Assembly (NCBI RefSeq): GCF_002860125.1
Contig: NZ_PGVA01000014.1
Location: forward strand, 1 to 64,000
Origin: Bacillus canaveralius
GTDB taxonomy: Bacteria; Bacillota; Bacilli; Bacillales; Cytobacillaceae
Reading direction: 5' to 3'
Length of the DNA stretch: 64,000 nt
The translations under genes and the position numbers were made by a program. Positions 36,795 to 46,347 of the stretch are shown piece by piece. Numbering within the stretch: position 1 is the first letter of the stretch; each line of letters starts with the position of its first letter. The notes beneath the pieces are model-generated. The model was not told the DNA's origin, did not search any database, and saw nothing but the letters and a program-made list of their open reading frames with translations.

Positions 36795-37754
36795 ATGAAC
36801 TGGAAAACGCGGGTAACAGATCTATTAGAAATCGAATATCCAATTATACAGGGCGGGCTTGCCCATTTGGCTTATTCAGAGCTGGCTGCAGCGGTTTCAA
36901 ACGCAGGAGGATTGGGGCAAATTACAGCTATGTCTTTGGAAAGCCCTGAAGCGTTAAAAGTGGAAATAAAAAAACTAAAAAAGTTGACAAATAAGCCATT
37001 TGGCGTTAATTTTGCGATCGGTCAACACGGGAGGCCTTTTGCTCATATGGTCGAGGCAGCTATGGAAGAACAAGTACCGGTGATCAGCATGACGGGAGGC
37101 AATCCTGCGCCTATTTTTGAACAGCTGCAAGGAACCACGACAAAAAAGCTTGTCCTCGTCGCTGCAAGAAGGCAGGCAGAAAAAGCTGAAGAACTTGGTG
37201 CGGATGCAGTGATGGTTGTCGGTCAGGAAGGCGGTGGACATCTCGGCAGACATGATATTGGAACAATGGTTCTGATCCCGCAGGTCGTTGACCGGGTATC
37301 GATTCCGGTTATCGCGTCAGGAGGGATCGGCGATGGCCGCGGATTAATGGCAGCTTTGAGTCTTGGTGCAGAAGGAATCGAAATGGGAACTAGATTTATT
37401 GCAACAAAGGAATGTGTTCATGCTTCCGAACTATACAAAAAGAAACTTGTCGAAGCGACCGAAAATGATACGGTTGTTATCAAACGATCGCTGGGAGCGC
37501 CAGGCAGAGCGATTGCCAATGAATGGACAAACAGAATTGTTGAGCTTGAAAGAGAAGGTGCCGGCTACGAAGTGTTAAAAGATTTTATAAGCGGTACGGC
37601 AAATATGCGCTATATCCACGATGGCCGGGATGATGAGGGATTCGCCTGGGCCGGTCAAGTGATGGGACTTATCAACGATATTCCAACCGTAAGTGAGCTT
37701 TTGGAACGAATGATCAGAGAAGGGGAGGAAATCCGCGCCAAGTGGGGAAATTAA
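36795..37754 (+). CDS. Nitronate monooxygenase / FabK-like flavoprotein
   Basis: 319 residues from ATG 36795, which has GGAGGTAAAG just upstream; an in-frame GTG at 36777 precedes the ribosome site and is rejected. TIM-barrel FMN enzyme pattern: P-I-I-Q-G-G-L near residue 16, G-Q-E-G-G-G-H-L-G near residue 140, and A-S-G-G-I-G-D-G-R-G near residue 175 for FMN phosphate. It could be an enoyl-ACP reductase II or 2-nitropropane dioxygenase-like enzyme; sequence alone does not decide. Confidence 0.88.
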   Translation: MNWKTRVTDLLEIEYPIIQGGLAHLAYSELAAAVSNAGGLGQITAMSLESPEALKVEIKKLKKLTNKPFGVNFAIGQHGRPFAHMVEAAMEEQVPVISMTGGNPAPIFEQLQGTTTKKLVLVAARRQAEKAEELGADAVMVVGQEGGGHLGRHDIGTMVLIPQVVDRVSIPVIASGGIGDGRGLMAALSLGAEGIEMGTRFIATKECVHASELYKKKLVEATENDTVVIKRSLGAPGRAIANEWTNRIVELEREGAGYEVLKDFISGTANMRYIHDGRDDEGFAWAGQVMGLINDIPTVSELLERMIREGEEIRAKWGN

Positions 37755-37821
37755 CTACAAGGATTGGCCAGATTTACACTAAATGTATTATGTTTAAGAA
37801 AACAAAAGCAGGTGAACATGA

Positions 37822-38094
37822 ATGGAATATCAATATCCGATCGACTATAATTGGTCAACAGAAGAAATCGTCGATGTCATTAAATTTTTTGAGAAGGTCG
37901 AACTCGCATACGAAAAAGGAGTTGACCGTGATGAACTTTTGAATGCATATCGCCGTTTTAAGGAAATTGTCCCAAGTAAAGCAGAGGAAAAAAAGCTGTG
38001 CGGCGAGTTCGAAGAGATGAGCGGTTACTCTTCATACAGAACAATAAAACTTGTAAAAGAAAGGTCATCCGGCGAAAGAATTAAAATGGGTTAG
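37822..38094 (+). CDS. yktA: YktA, UPF0223 family protein
   Basis: 90 residues, family-typical, with [14 protein letters not shown] at the N-terminus and a helical, charged body. Function unknown. Place next to yktB matches B. subtilis. Confidence 0.9.
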   Translation: MEYQYPIDYNWSTEEIVDVIKFFEKVELAYEKGVDRDELLNAYRRFKEIVPSKAEEKKLCGEFEEMSGYSSYRTIKLVKERSSGERIKMG

Positions 38095-38097
38095 AGG

Positions 38098-38134
38098 AAA
38101 AAGCATCGGCACTTGTATGCCGATGCTTTTTCTG
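38098..38134. terminator. Bidirectional terminator between yktA and yktB
   Basis: Perfect 13-bp stem AAAAAGCATCGGC (38098-38110) with GCCGATGCTTTTT (38119-38131). Confidence 0.87.
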
Positions 38135-38160
38135 TTATTGCCGGAAAGGCGTGATTAGGT

Positions 38161-38781
38161 TTACGCCATTTTATATAAGGGTAATAATTTTCTAAACACA
38201 GTATCAATTTTATTTATCAGTTCTGAAGGTTCAAGGGCGATTGTCTCGTCCCTGGGAATATGCAGTCCGCACAGAATTTCGGCTTTCTTTACCGTTTGCA
38301 AACGTTCAAACATGGAAAATAACTCATCTTTTGATAAGTCTTTATGACGAATTGCATCAGGCTTTGTATGATCAGTGGACCAGACGAAATCTCCGGGGAT
38401 GCTCTTTGAAATAACATCAATATTTCCGGAAAGCTTTTCGCCGTAGGCTTCTTTGTCGGGAGCCTCATAAATTAACGCAAACCAGATGAATAAATGGGTT
38501 TCCCACAAGCCGATTTGAAAATGGGGAAGCATTTTATATCCTCTTGGATTAGCAGCAAAAGCTACCCATGTATCAGCGGGCGGATTCTTTGTACGGCGGG
38601 CGTGTTTGGCAACATGAGCAAACATTTCATCGCCTGTCAAAGAAGAGAGGGTCGGAGCAAAATGCGAGCCTAAATCCTCCAATTTTGGACGGACGTGCTG
38701 CTTTAATTTTTCCATTCGCTCATCAAGCCCATTTATCGTAAACACAGCAAAATCTTCTGTCGAAAAGCCGGTAAATGACAT
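38161..38781 (-). CDS. yktB: YktB, DUF1054/UPF0637 family protein
   Basis: 206 residues from ATG 38781, which has GGAGGTTTATC upstream; the longer reading adds 13 residues without a ribosome site. The start [15 protein letters not shown], and [17 protein letters not shown] are the YktB pattern. Biochemical role unknown. Confidence 0.92.
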   Translation of the reverse strand: MSFTGFSTEDFAVFTINGLDERMEKLKQHVRPKLEDLGSHFAPTLSSLTGDEMFAHVAKHARRTKNPPADTWVAFAANPRGYKMLPHFQIGLWETHLFIWFALIYEAPDKEAYGEKLSGNIDVISKSIPGDFVWSTDHTKPDAIRHKDLSKDELFSMFERLQTVKKAEILCGLHIPRDETIALEPSELINKIDTVFRKLLPLYKMA

Positions 38782-38969
38782 GAGATAAACCTCCTTGATC
38801 TTTGTCAAATATTGTAGCATAACCGTGAAAAAACAGTAAATGTTTGAGCCTAAGCTGTAACAAAATATAATTTAAGCACATATTTGTTGCAACTTCGACA
38901 GTTGATTCATACAATAGATTACTACTAATCAGAATGGCCAATTTTATAACTTGGAAGGGGTGTAGTACA

Positions 38970-39164
38970 GTGAAACAACTAATTAATTCAACTCGTAAAA
39001 AAGGGGTAGAAAAGGAAAGAACAGCTGTGTTGAAGATGGAGATGGATTATGAACTGGCAACCCTTTATGATGCGATCCGTGAAAAAAACGAAACAAAAAA
39101 GACAGAATGCAAAAAGAAACTTGAGCGCATTAGGCAGGAGCTGCTAAGGCTAAAAGCTTTATAA
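38970..39164 (+). CDS. ykzI: YkzI-like small charged protein
   Basis: 64 residues from GTG 38970 (GGAAGGGG upstream). K-Q-L-I-N-S-T-R-K-K-G-V-E and L-K-M-E-M-D-Y-E-L-A-T-L-Y-D-A-I-R follow the YkzI pattern as I recall it. Lys/Glu-rich and probably all-helical; function unknown. In B. subtilis it also lies between yktB and yktC. Confidence 0.82.
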   Translation: MKQLINSTRKKGVEKERTAVLKMEMDYELATLYDAIREKNETKKTECKKKLERIRQELLRLKAL

Positions 39165-39235
39165 ATTTTGCAAACTTATAAGGGGATTTGTTGGACGGAT
39201 GAAAATAACGAAGCCGAATATAGCGAATTACTGAT

Positions 39236-39275
39236 AACGAACTCCTGGTTAATTTGGGGTTCGTTTATTGTTTTT
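39236..39275 (+). terminator. Terminator after ykzI
   Basis: AACGAACTCC (39236-39245) with GGGGTTCGTT (39256-39265, one G:T pair), then TATTGTTTTTG. Confidence 0.7.
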
Positions 39276-39392
39276 GTCGTTCAAGTCCGGCCTTATTGGG
39301 AAGGCTAAAGCTTGAATGGAATTCTGATAAGCGATAAGCTATTGATACACTAAGGAGATCAACAAGATAAGAAAATCCATTGGAGGAAGACG

Positions 39393-40193
39393 ATGACAAA
39401 CTGGCATGAAGTCGATAACAATGCGAAGACATGGATAAACGAAGCTGCAGAAAGAATCCGTGCTTCTTTTCCGAAAACGCTCGATATCCAAACAAAATCA
39501 AACCCAAATGACCTTGTTACAAATATTGATAAAGAAACAGAGCAATTTTTTATTGGAAAAATAAACGCTACATATCCGGAGCATAAAATACTAGGGGAAG
39601 AAGGTTACGGTGACAAGCTGAACAAGCACGCTGGAGTTGTCTGGATTATTGATCCTATTGATGGAACGATGAATTTTATTCATCAGCAGCGGAATTTTGC
39701 AATATCAATCGGAATATATGAAAACGGAGTGGGAGTGATTGGGTTAATTTATGACGTAGTCCATAATGAACTTTATCATGCCGTAAAAGGCAAGGGTGCT
39801 TATTTAAATGATAAAAAGATACCCGATTTGGAAAAAGTGCCTGTCAGCAATGCGATCGTCGGAATAAGTCCATCATGGGTGGTGGAAAACAAACGATTTG
39901 ATTACAAGCTGCTTTCAAATCTGGTCAAGGATATAAGAGGAACGAGGTCATATGGGTCAGCAGCGCTCGAAATGGCTTACGTAGCAACCGGAAGAATAGA
40001 CGCCTACATTTCTTTGCGACTGGCTCCATGGGATATTGCGGGAGGAGCAGTTATTATAAAGGAACTCGGTGGTTTGGTGACCACACTGACAGGGGAAGAA
40101 TTGGACTTCCTTACTGCTGGCCCTGTTTTTGTATCGAAACCAGGGCTGCACGAGCAAATATTGACGAATTACTTGCAGCCTGAAAATTTGTAG
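39393..40193 (+). CDS. suhB: SuhB-like inositol monophosphatase family protein
   Basis: 266 residues. Metal-binding motifs: G-E-E-G near residue 70, W-I-I-D-P-I-D-G-T-M-N-F near residue 85, and W-D-I-A-G-G near residue 213. It dephosphorylates inositol or related phosphate esters, cytosolic, Mg-dependent. Equivalent to yktC of B. subtilis. A terminator follows. Confidence 0.93.
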   Translation: MTNWHEVDNNAKTWINEAAERIRASFPKTLDIQTKSNPNDLVTNIDKETEQFFIGKINATYPEHKILGEEGYGDKLNKHAGVVWIIDPIDGTMNFIHQQRNFAISIGIYENGVGVIGLIYDVVHNELYHAVKGKGAYLNDKKIPDLEKVPVSNAIVGISPSWVVENKRFDYKLLSNLVKDIRGTRSYGSAALEMAYVATGRIDAYISLRLAPWDIAGGAVIIKELGGLVTTLTGEELDFLTAGPVFVSKPGLHEQILTNYLQPENL

Positions 40194-40221
40194 ACCTGTT
40201 CAACATATTTCATACAGAACG

Positions 40222-40253
40222 AAAAAGATCGGTACGCGCCGATCTTTTTCTGT
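40222..40253. terminator. Terminator between suhB and ylaF
   Basis: Perfect 11-bp stem AAAAAGATCGG (40222-40232) with CCGATCTTTTT (40239-40249); convergent genes on both sides. Confidence 0.85.
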
Positions 40254-40276
40254 TGAAAAGCAGGAAACAGTTTTTG

Positions 40277-40462
40277 CTACAGTTCTCCTTTTTCCCGCAT
40301 TTTTCGCTTTGTTTTAAATCCAAAGCCCATCACCGTAATCAGGGCGACAATGCAAGCAAAGATTCCAGCAGGGCTGCTTTCAGCAACAGCTACACCAATC
40401 CCCATCATGCACGTGGCTGTGAAAACTGCAAATACGACAAAAATCCACTTAATTTTTTTCAA
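40277..40462 (-). CDS. ylaF: YlaF-like DUF5325 membrane protein
   Basis: 61 residues with two membrane segments (about 5-27 and 31-48) and a basic C-terminus K-T-K-R-K-M-R. Position between suhB and typA and the general pattern fit YlaF. Function unknown. GGAGGGTT is present upstream on the minus strand. Confidence 0.8.
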   Translation of the reverse strand: MKKIKWIFVVFAVFTATCMMGIGVAVAESSPAGIFACIVALITVMGFGFKTKRKMREKGEL

Positions 40463-40638
40463 TTGGAACCCTCCTAGTGGGAGAAACTAATGGTGAAATG
40501 AATGTTTCTATACGCTTTTTTACTATTGTACAAAAAAAGCTGATGGGTTTCTATACTTGTTTATGGTATAATATTTTAGTTATGACAAAAAACATCAATT
40601 ATAGATCACACAAGGATAATAAATAGGAGTGAACAACT

Positions 40639-42477
40639 TTGAAAATAAGAGAAGATATTCGCAACATCGCCATTATCGCCCACGTTGACCACGGAAAAAC
40701 AACTTTGGTTGATCAACTTTTAAAACAATCCGGCACATTCCGGACAAATGAACATGTTGAAGAACGTGCAATGGATTCCAATGACCTCGAAAGAGAACGG
40801 GGTATTACAATCCTGGCGAAAAATACAGCAATCCAATATAAGGATACAAAAATCAATATTTTAGATACACCAGGCCATGCAGACTTTGGCGGTGAAGTAG
40901 AACGGATCATGAAAATGGTTGACGGTGTTCTGCTTGTAGTTGACGCCTATGAAGGCTGTATGCCTCAGACTCGTTTCGTATTAAAGAAAGCTTTAGAACA
41001 AAATTTACGTCCGATCGTCGTTGTTAACAAAATCGACCGTGATGCAGCAAGACCTGCAGAAGTGATTGATGAGGTGCTCGACCTTTTCATCGAGCTTGAT
41101 GCAAACGAAGAACAGCTTGAGTTCCCTGTCGTATACGCTTCTGCAATCAATGGTACTGCAAGCCTTGATCCTGAGAAACAGGATGAGAACATGCAGGTTC
41201 TCTATGACGCAATTGTTGAGCATATTCCAGCACCAGTCGATAACCGTGAAGAGCCACTTCAATTCCAGGTCGCGCTATTAGATTACAATGATTATGTAGG
41301 ACGTATCGGAATTGGCCGTGTCTTCCGCGGAACGATGAAAGTGGGGCAGCAGGTAGCCTTGATGAAGCTTGATGGTTCTGTAAAGCAATTCAGGGTAACA
41401 AAAATGTTTGGTTTCTTTGGGTTGAAACGCCAGGAAATCCAAGAGGCGTTTGCCGGGGACCTTGTTGCTGTTTCCGGGATGGAAGATATCAATGTCGGTG
41501 AAACCGTCTGTCCAGTTGAGCATCAGGAAGCCCTTCCGGTATTGCGCATTGATGAGCCTACTTTACAGATGACTTTCGTCGTAAACAACAGCCCGTTTGC
41601 CGGCAGAGAAGGCAAATATGTGACTGCCCGAAAAATCGAAGAGCGTTTGCGTGCCCAACTGCAGACAGATGTCAGCCTTCGTGTTGATAACACGGATTCT
41701 CCTGACGCATGGGTTGTTTCGGGACGCGGGGAGCTTCATTTATCCATTTTAATTGAAAACATGCGCCGGGAAGGCTATGAGCTTCAAGTATCAAAGCCTG
41801 AAGTCATCGTCAGGGAAGTGGACGGAGTCCGCTGTGAACCGGTTGAGCGAGTTCAAATTGATGTTCCTGAAGAGCACACTGGTGCTGTCATGGAATCAAT
41901 TGGTGCCCGTAAAGGGGAAATGGTTGACATGATCAACAATGGCACAGGGCAAGTGCGGCTGATATTCATGGTTCCTGCCCGCGGACTGATTGGTTATACG
42001 ACAGAATTTTTAACACTGACAAGAGGATACGGAATTATTAATCACACGTTTGACAGCTATAAGCCGATGCAGGCTGGCCAGGTTGGCGGACGCCGCCAGG
42101 GTGTTCTCGTTTCAATGGAAACAGGAAAAGCGTCTACTTATGGTATTCAGGGAGTAGAAGACAGGGGAATCATCTTCCTTGAAGCCGGGACAGACATCTA
42201 CGAAGGAATGATTGTCGGCGAACATACCCGGGAAAATGATATTACCGTCAATGTCACGAAAGTAAAACAGGCAACCAACATTCGTTCGGCCAACAAAGAC
42301 CAGACAGCGACAATGAAAAAGCCGCGGATCATGACGCTTGAAGAAGCGCTCGAGTACTTGAACGACGATGAGTATTGCGAGATTACGCCTGAATCAATTC
42401 GGTTGAGAAAGAAAATTCTAGATAAAAATGAACGCGAAAGAATGTCAAAAAAGAAAAAACACGCTGAAATGAATTAA
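40639..42477 (+). CDS. typA: Translational GTPase TypA/BipA
   Basis: 612 residues, full length. G1 is A-H-V-D-H-G-K-T-T (residues 14-22), G2 region R-G-I-T-I, G3 D-T-P-G-H-A-D-F, G4 N-K-I-D; the C-terminal BipA domain carries G-R-G-E-L-H-L-S and Y-G-I-N/Q motifs. It binds ribosomes and aids 50S assembly at low temperature. Start is TTG 40639 behind TAGGAGTG. Same as ylaG in B. subtilis. Confidence 0.98.
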   Translation: MKIREDIRNIAIIAHVDHGKTTLVDQLLKQSGTFRTNEHVEERAMDSNDLERERGITILAKNTAIQYKDTKINILDTPGHADFGGEVERIMKMVDGVLLVVDAYEGCMPQTRFVLKKALEQNLRPIVVVNKIDRDAARPAEVIDEVLDLFIELDANEEQLEFPVVYASAINGTASLDPEKQDENMQVLYDAIVEHIPAPVDNREEPLQFQVALLDYNDYVGRIGIGRVFRGTMKVGQQVALMKLDGSVKQFRVTKMFGFFGLKRQEIQEAFAGDLVAVSGMEDINVGETVCPVEHQEALPVLRIDEPTLQMTFVVNNSPFAGREGKYVTARKIEERLRAQLQTDVSLRVDNTDSPDAWVVSGRGELHLSILIENMRREGYELQVSKPEVIVREVDGVRCEPVERVQIDVPEEHTGAVMESIGARKGEMVDMINNGTGQVRLIFMVPARGLIGYTTEFLTLTRGYGIINHTFDSYKPMQAGQVGGRRQGVLVSMETGKASTYGIQGVEDRGIIFLEAGTDIYEGMIVGEHTRENDITVNVTKVKQATNIRSANKDQTATMKKPRIMTLEEALEYLNDDEYCEITPESIRLRKKILDKNERERMSKKKKHAEMN

Positions 42478-42501
42478 CCTTTAGGGAAGGGGAGATTCGA
42501 A

Positions 42502-42831
42502 GTGGAAGTTACTGGACGACTTTCTTTTTTCGCCGCCTTATATAAAGTGGGAGAAAATCCAGAGGTTGGTATGTGGATGCTTTATATCACGATTATCGCT
42601 TTGGCGATAATCGTATATAAGTTGGGGTTTGCTAAAAAGCTTCCATTAACAAAATCGATCGTCATTTACATTTTTTTAGTTCTCGGCTGTACGATTTTAA
42701 CGTTTCTAGGCGTTTTCCTGCCTGTGGCAGAAGGGCTTGTCGTGGCAGCGATCATCCTGATTATTTACAAAATCCGCTTACACCAGCAAAAAAAGCAGGA
42801 TGCGATGGAGATTAACGGGAGAGGCAAATGA
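42502..42831 (+). CDS. ylaH: YlaH-like membrane protein
   Basis: 109 residues starting at GTG 42502 (GGGGAG upstream), three membrane segments (about 27-44, 52-75, 77-94) and a basic tail. Directly downstream of typA as in B. subtilis. Function unknown; its stop overlaps the start of the next gene (ATGA). Confidence 0.87.
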   Translation: MEVTGRLSFFAALYKVGENPEVGMWMLYITIIALAIIVYKLGFAKKLPLTKSIVIYIFLVLGCTILTFLGVFLPVAEGLVVAAIILIIYKIRLHQQKKQDAMEINGRGK

Positions 42832-43118
42832 GATCATTACAGGATGCATTATATAATTGGCTTTCGATTAAGGTAGTCAGCGATGCGCGGCCTGACGATA
42901 CTGCTGCAAGGGATACAACCGAGCTTTTTGAAGAGTTATTGGCGAAAGACCATGGGATAAGCGGAATTGTCATAACTAAAGGGAAAACGATGTACGAGCT
43001 TACCTACAACCATGAAAATCAAGAAAAGAAATCTTCTTTCCCTGTCGAACTGATCGACGTCATGATCAATCAAATTGAAGAACAGCCGGAAAAATTTATC
43101 AACTATCCTGACAACTAA
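42828..43118 (+). CDS. Small conserved hypothetical protein coupled to ylaH
   Basis: 96 residues, acidic and soluble, with a central [10 protein letters not shown] segment and W-L-S-I-K-V-V near the N-terminus. It overlaps ylaH by four bases, so it is translationally coupled. I do not recognise a family name. A terminator follows. Confidence 0.8.
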   Translation: MRSLQDALYNWLSIKVVSDARPDDTAARDTTELFEELLAKDHGISGIVITKGKTMYELTYNHENQEKKSSFPVELIDVMINQIEEQPEKFINYPDN

Positions 43119-43138
43119 TGCAGTTCTAAAGCCTAATA

Positions 43139-43175
43139 AAAACAGCCTGTCCAATAATTGGTCAGGCTGTTTTGC
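43139..43175 (+). terminator. Terminator after the ylaH pair
   Basis: AACAGCCTG and CAGGCTGTT with one internal T-T mismatch and a CC/GG extension, then TTTGC. Confidence 0.75.
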
Positions 43176-43197
43176 ATTGTACACATTGAATCCATGC

Positions 43198-43252
43198 ACC
43201 AAGTGAAGTCGGCATTAAGACTTCACCAAGTGAAGTCCGGCTTTAGGACTTG
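43198..43252. repeat. Tandem 27-28 base direct repeat
   Basis: Two adjacent units beginning CACCAAGTGAAGTC (43198 and 43225), each ending GACTT, with a few differences inside. Each unit can fold on AAGTC/GACTT-type pairs. Lies between a terminator and ylaI; no gene seen. Confidence 0.7.
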
Positions 43253-43273
43253 AGTATATCCTGTTGGGAAAAT

Positions 43274-43474
43274 TCACCATTCGTCCTTTTCAGTGCTGGG
43301 TCGATACAGGCGGAAATTGCCGGATGATTTGCGGGCAAGCGTTTTTTCACTGATTCTTTCTTCACATGGCCGGCACATATATGTATGAATCGGCCTATTT
43401 CTTAATCTTTTCGCTATTGGGGCATCGTCGTCAATCGACTCAATTGTATCGCATATCACGCATTTTACTCTCAT
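43274..43474 (-). CDS. ylaI: YlaI, DUF2197 zinc-ribbon-like protein
   Basis: 66 residues from ATG 43474, chosen because AGAGGTG precedes it and the start M-R-V-K-C-V-I-C-D aligns with YlaI; the longer reading adds 13 residues. Two CxxC pairs (C-V-I-C and C-R-P-C) suggest zinc binding. R-N-R-P-I-H-T-Y-M-C is the family hallmark. Function unknown. Confidence 0.92.
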   Translation of the reverse strand: MRVKCVICDTIESIDDDAPIAKRLRNRPIHTYMCRPCEERISEKTLARKSSGNFRLYRPSTEKDEW

Positions 43475-43629
43475 TTTTGGCACCTCTGGCATACTAATTT
43501 TCCTGATTTTCATACTTTATTACAGTATACCATTGTTTTAAGGCTCAGAGTAATGCGATAATAACGTTTATATTGCCGTGCGCAAGGGATAGTAGTAATA
43601 TGATGGTAGCTTAAGGAGGGGCAAACACT

Positions 43630-44085
43630 ATGGCAAATCAAGTGGAACCAAGGTTAGTTCAACCATTAATTGATCAACTGCAGCAAGAGCGATTTGTGAT
43701 GCTTGCTACAATCGATTTTGAAACAGGAGGGCCAAACATTAACGCGATTTCATGGATTTTCGCAAAAGATGATGAAACCGTTTATTTTGCATTGGATAAC
43801 CGCTCCCGAATCATTCAAAATATTAAACACAACCATAGAGTAGCGGTTAATATTATTGCAAATGAATCTACATACTCGATTAGCGGTGAAGCCGCTATCA
43901 TCCAGGAACGGATCGAAGGGGTTCCTTTAAAGCTGGCGCTCATCGAAATGAAAATTAAAGAGGTAAGAGATGTTATGTTTTATGGCTCTAAGATTGTTGT
44001 TGAACCACAATATGAAAAAACGTATGATAAGGAAGCAGCAGCCCGCCTGGACAACCAGGTGATGGAAGCAATGAGAAAAGCTTAG
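43630..44085 (+). CDS. Pyridoxamine 5'-phosphate oxidase-like flavin/FMN-binding protein
   Basis: 151 residues, split-barrel pattern: L-A-T-I-D-F-E-T-G-G-P-N-I-N-A-I-S-W near residue 26, then V-Y-F-A-L-D-N-R-S-R-I-I-Q-N-I near 55. Members bind FMN, F420 or heme; the substrate cannot be told. A perfect hairpin overlaps the stop codon and terminates transcription. Confidence 0.85.
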   Translation: MANQVEPRLVQPLIDQLQQERFVMLATIDFETGGPNINAISWIFAKDDETVYFALDNRSRIIQNIKHNHRVAVNIIANESTYSISGEAAIIQERIEGVPLKLALIEMKIKEVRDVMFYGSKIVVEPQYEKTYDKEAAARLDNQVMEAMRKA

Positions 44086-44112
44086 CCGGCACTGGTCCGG
44101 CTAAGCTTTTGC
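44076..44112 (+). terminator. Terminator overlapping the end of the split-barrel gene
   Basis: Perfect 14-bp stem AAAAGCTTAGCCGG (44076-44089) with CCGGCTAAGCTTTT (44097-44110); it includes the TAG stop codon. Convergent with ylaJ. Confidence 0.88.
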
Positions 44113-44125
44113 ATTTCTCGATCAG

Positions 44126-44713
44126 TCAGTCCTTTTGATGGTATGATTGGTCGTCCTGCTCTTTTTCAAGCTGCTTTGATTCGGAATCTTGCAGCTTCTT
44201 TTTTGGATCTTCTGTTGTATTGTTCGGATTTGGGTCAGTAATATCGGCAGGAAACTCCGGCATGATCCGGCCTGTCAAATCTGCCAGTTCATTAACGATT
44301 CCTTCAACAGGCTCCCCGGCTTGAAAATCCTCGGCAATTTCCCTTAACCGGGCAACTATGTCCGGGTCGGCGACAACCGCCGCCCTCGCCCCATATGGAT
44401 CATCTTCAAGGCTCTCGGCAACCGAATATTTAATGGATCCAACCTCGGACCGATCTAAATTTTCATTTACATCAATTCCGACAATTGCATAATTTCCGAT
44501 TACAACAGCTGTAGCGTCTTCCACATCCGGGACGCTGTTGGCCAGATCCTCCAGGTGAGTGGAGGCCCTCTGGCCAGTTTCCTGATCAACTTCCCCAAGT
44601 GTAGTATTTCTAACGTTTACTGCATTTTGCTCTTCGTCTCTGGAAGCTTCATTCTGTGCACCGCAACCAGCCAATGCTGCTGCCAGCACGGTTCCCAATA
44701 TTACTTTTCTCAA
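44126..44713 (-). CDS. ylaJ: YlaJ, YhcN/YlaJ-family sporulation lipoprotein
   Basis: 195 residues from TTG 44713, placed six bases after GGAGGTGG; the ATG six codons upstream lies before that ribosome site. Lipobox L-A-A-A-L-A-G-C near residues 10-17. The conserved domain A-T-A-V-V-I-G-N-Y-A-I-V-G-I-D and V-V-A-D-P-D-I is the YhcN/YlaJ family, found in spore coat or inner spore membrane lipoproteins. Supports an endospore-forming host. Confidence 0.92.
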   Translation of the reverse strand: MRKVILGTVLAAALAGCGAQNEASRDEEQNAVNVRNTTLGEVDQETGQRASTHLEDLANSVPDVEDATAVVIGNYAIVGIDVNENLDRSEVGSIKYSVAESLEDDPYGARAAVVADPDIVARLREIAEDFQAGEPVEGIVNELADLTGRIMPEFPADITDPNPNNTTEDPKKKLQDSESKQLEKEQDDQSYHQKD

Positions 44714-44928
44714 TGCTGCCACCTCCGGCAAATCATATTGTAAGCTTCAAATTATCCAAATAAGAAATAAAAATGCTATTAAATTTTTCGGTGTTGAACA
44801 AATGGTCCTCAGCAATTATTGTGCAAAGATTCTTCTATCTTTATTCGGAAAAACATATATTTTAGCATTACTACCCGTCACAGGGTAGAGATGCACCATA
44901 AAGAAACAACAGGGTGGGAGGCATCAAC

Positions 44929-46257
44929 TTGGCTAAAATTTATGTGTTAGACACGAATGTCTTGCTGCAGGATCCGTTTTCGCTTTTCTCCTTTGATGAT
45001 AATGAAGTTGTTATCCCCGCGGTGGTCCTTGAGGAAGTTGATTCAAAAAAACGCTATATGGACGAAATTGGCCACAACGCAAGACAAGTATCGAGGCTGA
45101 TTGACAGCATGAGGGAATCAGGAAAGCTTCATGAGAAAATCCCGCTTCAAAATGGCGGGATATTGCGGATTGAACTGAATCATCGCTCGTTTCAGCAGCT
45201 TCAAGAAATATTTGTGGAAAAAACTAATGATAACCGTATTCTTGCCGTAGCCAAAAACCTGTCACTTGAAGAGCAAACGAAAGAAAATGGACGACCTGTT
45301 ATTTTGGTGAGCAAGGATGCGCTGGTTAGAGTGAAGGCAGACGCCATCGGGCTAATCGCTGAAGACTTTCTGAGTGACCGCGTAGTTGAAAATGATGATC
45401 TGTATACCGGAATGCAGGAGGTTTATACAGATATTGAAAAACTGCGAAGATTTTATGAGAAGGGGGAAATACCGCTTGCAGATATAGCTAATCATCCTTT
45501 GTATCCAAATCAATTTCTGATTATGAAAGACTCGTTGGGAAGCTCATCTTCAGCATTGGGAATGGTTGAAAAGAGCGGAAAAATAATTAAAAAATTAATT
45601 TTCGACCATGATCATATTTGGGGGATCCGGTCGCGGAACGTTCAGCAAACGATGGCGATAGAACTGCTGCTCAGAAAAGACCTGCCACTTGTTACGCTGG
45701 TCGGAAAAGCAGGTACGGGCAAAACGCTTTTAGCCCTTGCTGCAGGGCTTTTACAAATAGAGGATCTGGGAGAGTATAAAAAGCTGCTTGTCGCGAGGCC
45801 GATTGTGCCTGTCGGCAAAGATCTCGGCTTTCTGCCCGGGGAAAAAGATGAAAAGCTGCGGCCATGGATGCAGCCGATCTATGATAATCTGGAATATCTA
45901 TTTAATACGAAGAAACCGGGTGAACTTGATGCAATTTTAGCGGGAATGGGTTCGATTGAGGTTGAAGCATTATCCTATATTCGGGGCAGGAGCATTCCTG
46001 ATCAATATATCATTATCGATGAAGCGCAAAATCTGACAAAGCATGAGGTTAAAACGATTTTGACGAGAGTGGGGGAAGGAAGCAAAATTGTGTTGATGGG
46101 CGATCCAGAACAAATTGACCACCCATATTTAGATGCATTTAACAACGGGCTTACGTATGTCGTTGAAAAGTTCAAGGATCAAAAAATCTCCGGACATGTA
46201 AAACTGATCAAGGGGGAACGGTCCGGTCTGGCGCAGTTGGCAGCTGATCTCCTTTAA
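44929..46257 (+). CDS. ylaK: YlaK, PIN domain-PhoH ATPase fusion
   Basis: About 442 residues from TTG 44929 (GGGAGGC upstream; gives M-A-K-I-Y-V-L-D-T-N-V-L). PIN nuclease domain at residues 1-140 with D-T-N and E-E-V-D; PhoH ATPase domain from about 235 with Walker A G-K-A-G-T-G-K-T, R-P-I-V-P-V-G-K-D-L-G and Walker B I-I-I-D-E-A-Q. Such PhoH2 proteins are RNA helicase-RNase modules. Confidence 0.95.
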   Translation: MAKIYVLDTNVLLQDPFSLFSFDDNEVVIPAVVLEEVDSKKRYMDEIGHNARQVSRLIDSMRESGKLHEKIPLQNGGILRIELNHRSFQQLQEIFVEKTNDNRILAVAKNLSLEEQTKENGRPVILVSKDALVRVKADAIGLIAEDFLSDRVVENDDLYTGMQEVYTDIEKLRRFYEKGEIPLADIANHPLYPNQFLIMKDSLGSSSSALGMVEKSGKIIKKLIFDHDHIWGIRSRNVQQTMAIELLLRKDLPLVTLVGKAGTGKTLLALAAGLLQIEDLGEYKKLLVARPIVPVGKDLGFLPGEKDEKLRPWMQPIYDNLEYLFNTKKPGELDAILAGMGSIEVEALSYIRGRSIPDQYIIIDEAQNLTKHEVKTILTRVGEGSKIVLMGDPEQIDHPYLDAFNNGLTYVVEKFKDQKISGHVKLIKGERSGLAQLAADLL

Positions 46258-46277
46258 TCCAAAGTGATAAAAGAAAC

Positions 46278-46315
46278 AAGCAGATTCACCCGATTCAGGG
46301 GAATCTGCTTTTTAG
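46278..46315. terminator. Terminator between ylaK and ylaL
   Basis: Stem AGCAGATTC (46279-46287) with GAATCTGCT (46301-46309), then TTTTA; convergent flanking genes. Confidence 0.8.
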
Positions 46316-46347
46316 CAGATTTGGTTTAAGAAGCCCACAGTTTTTGA

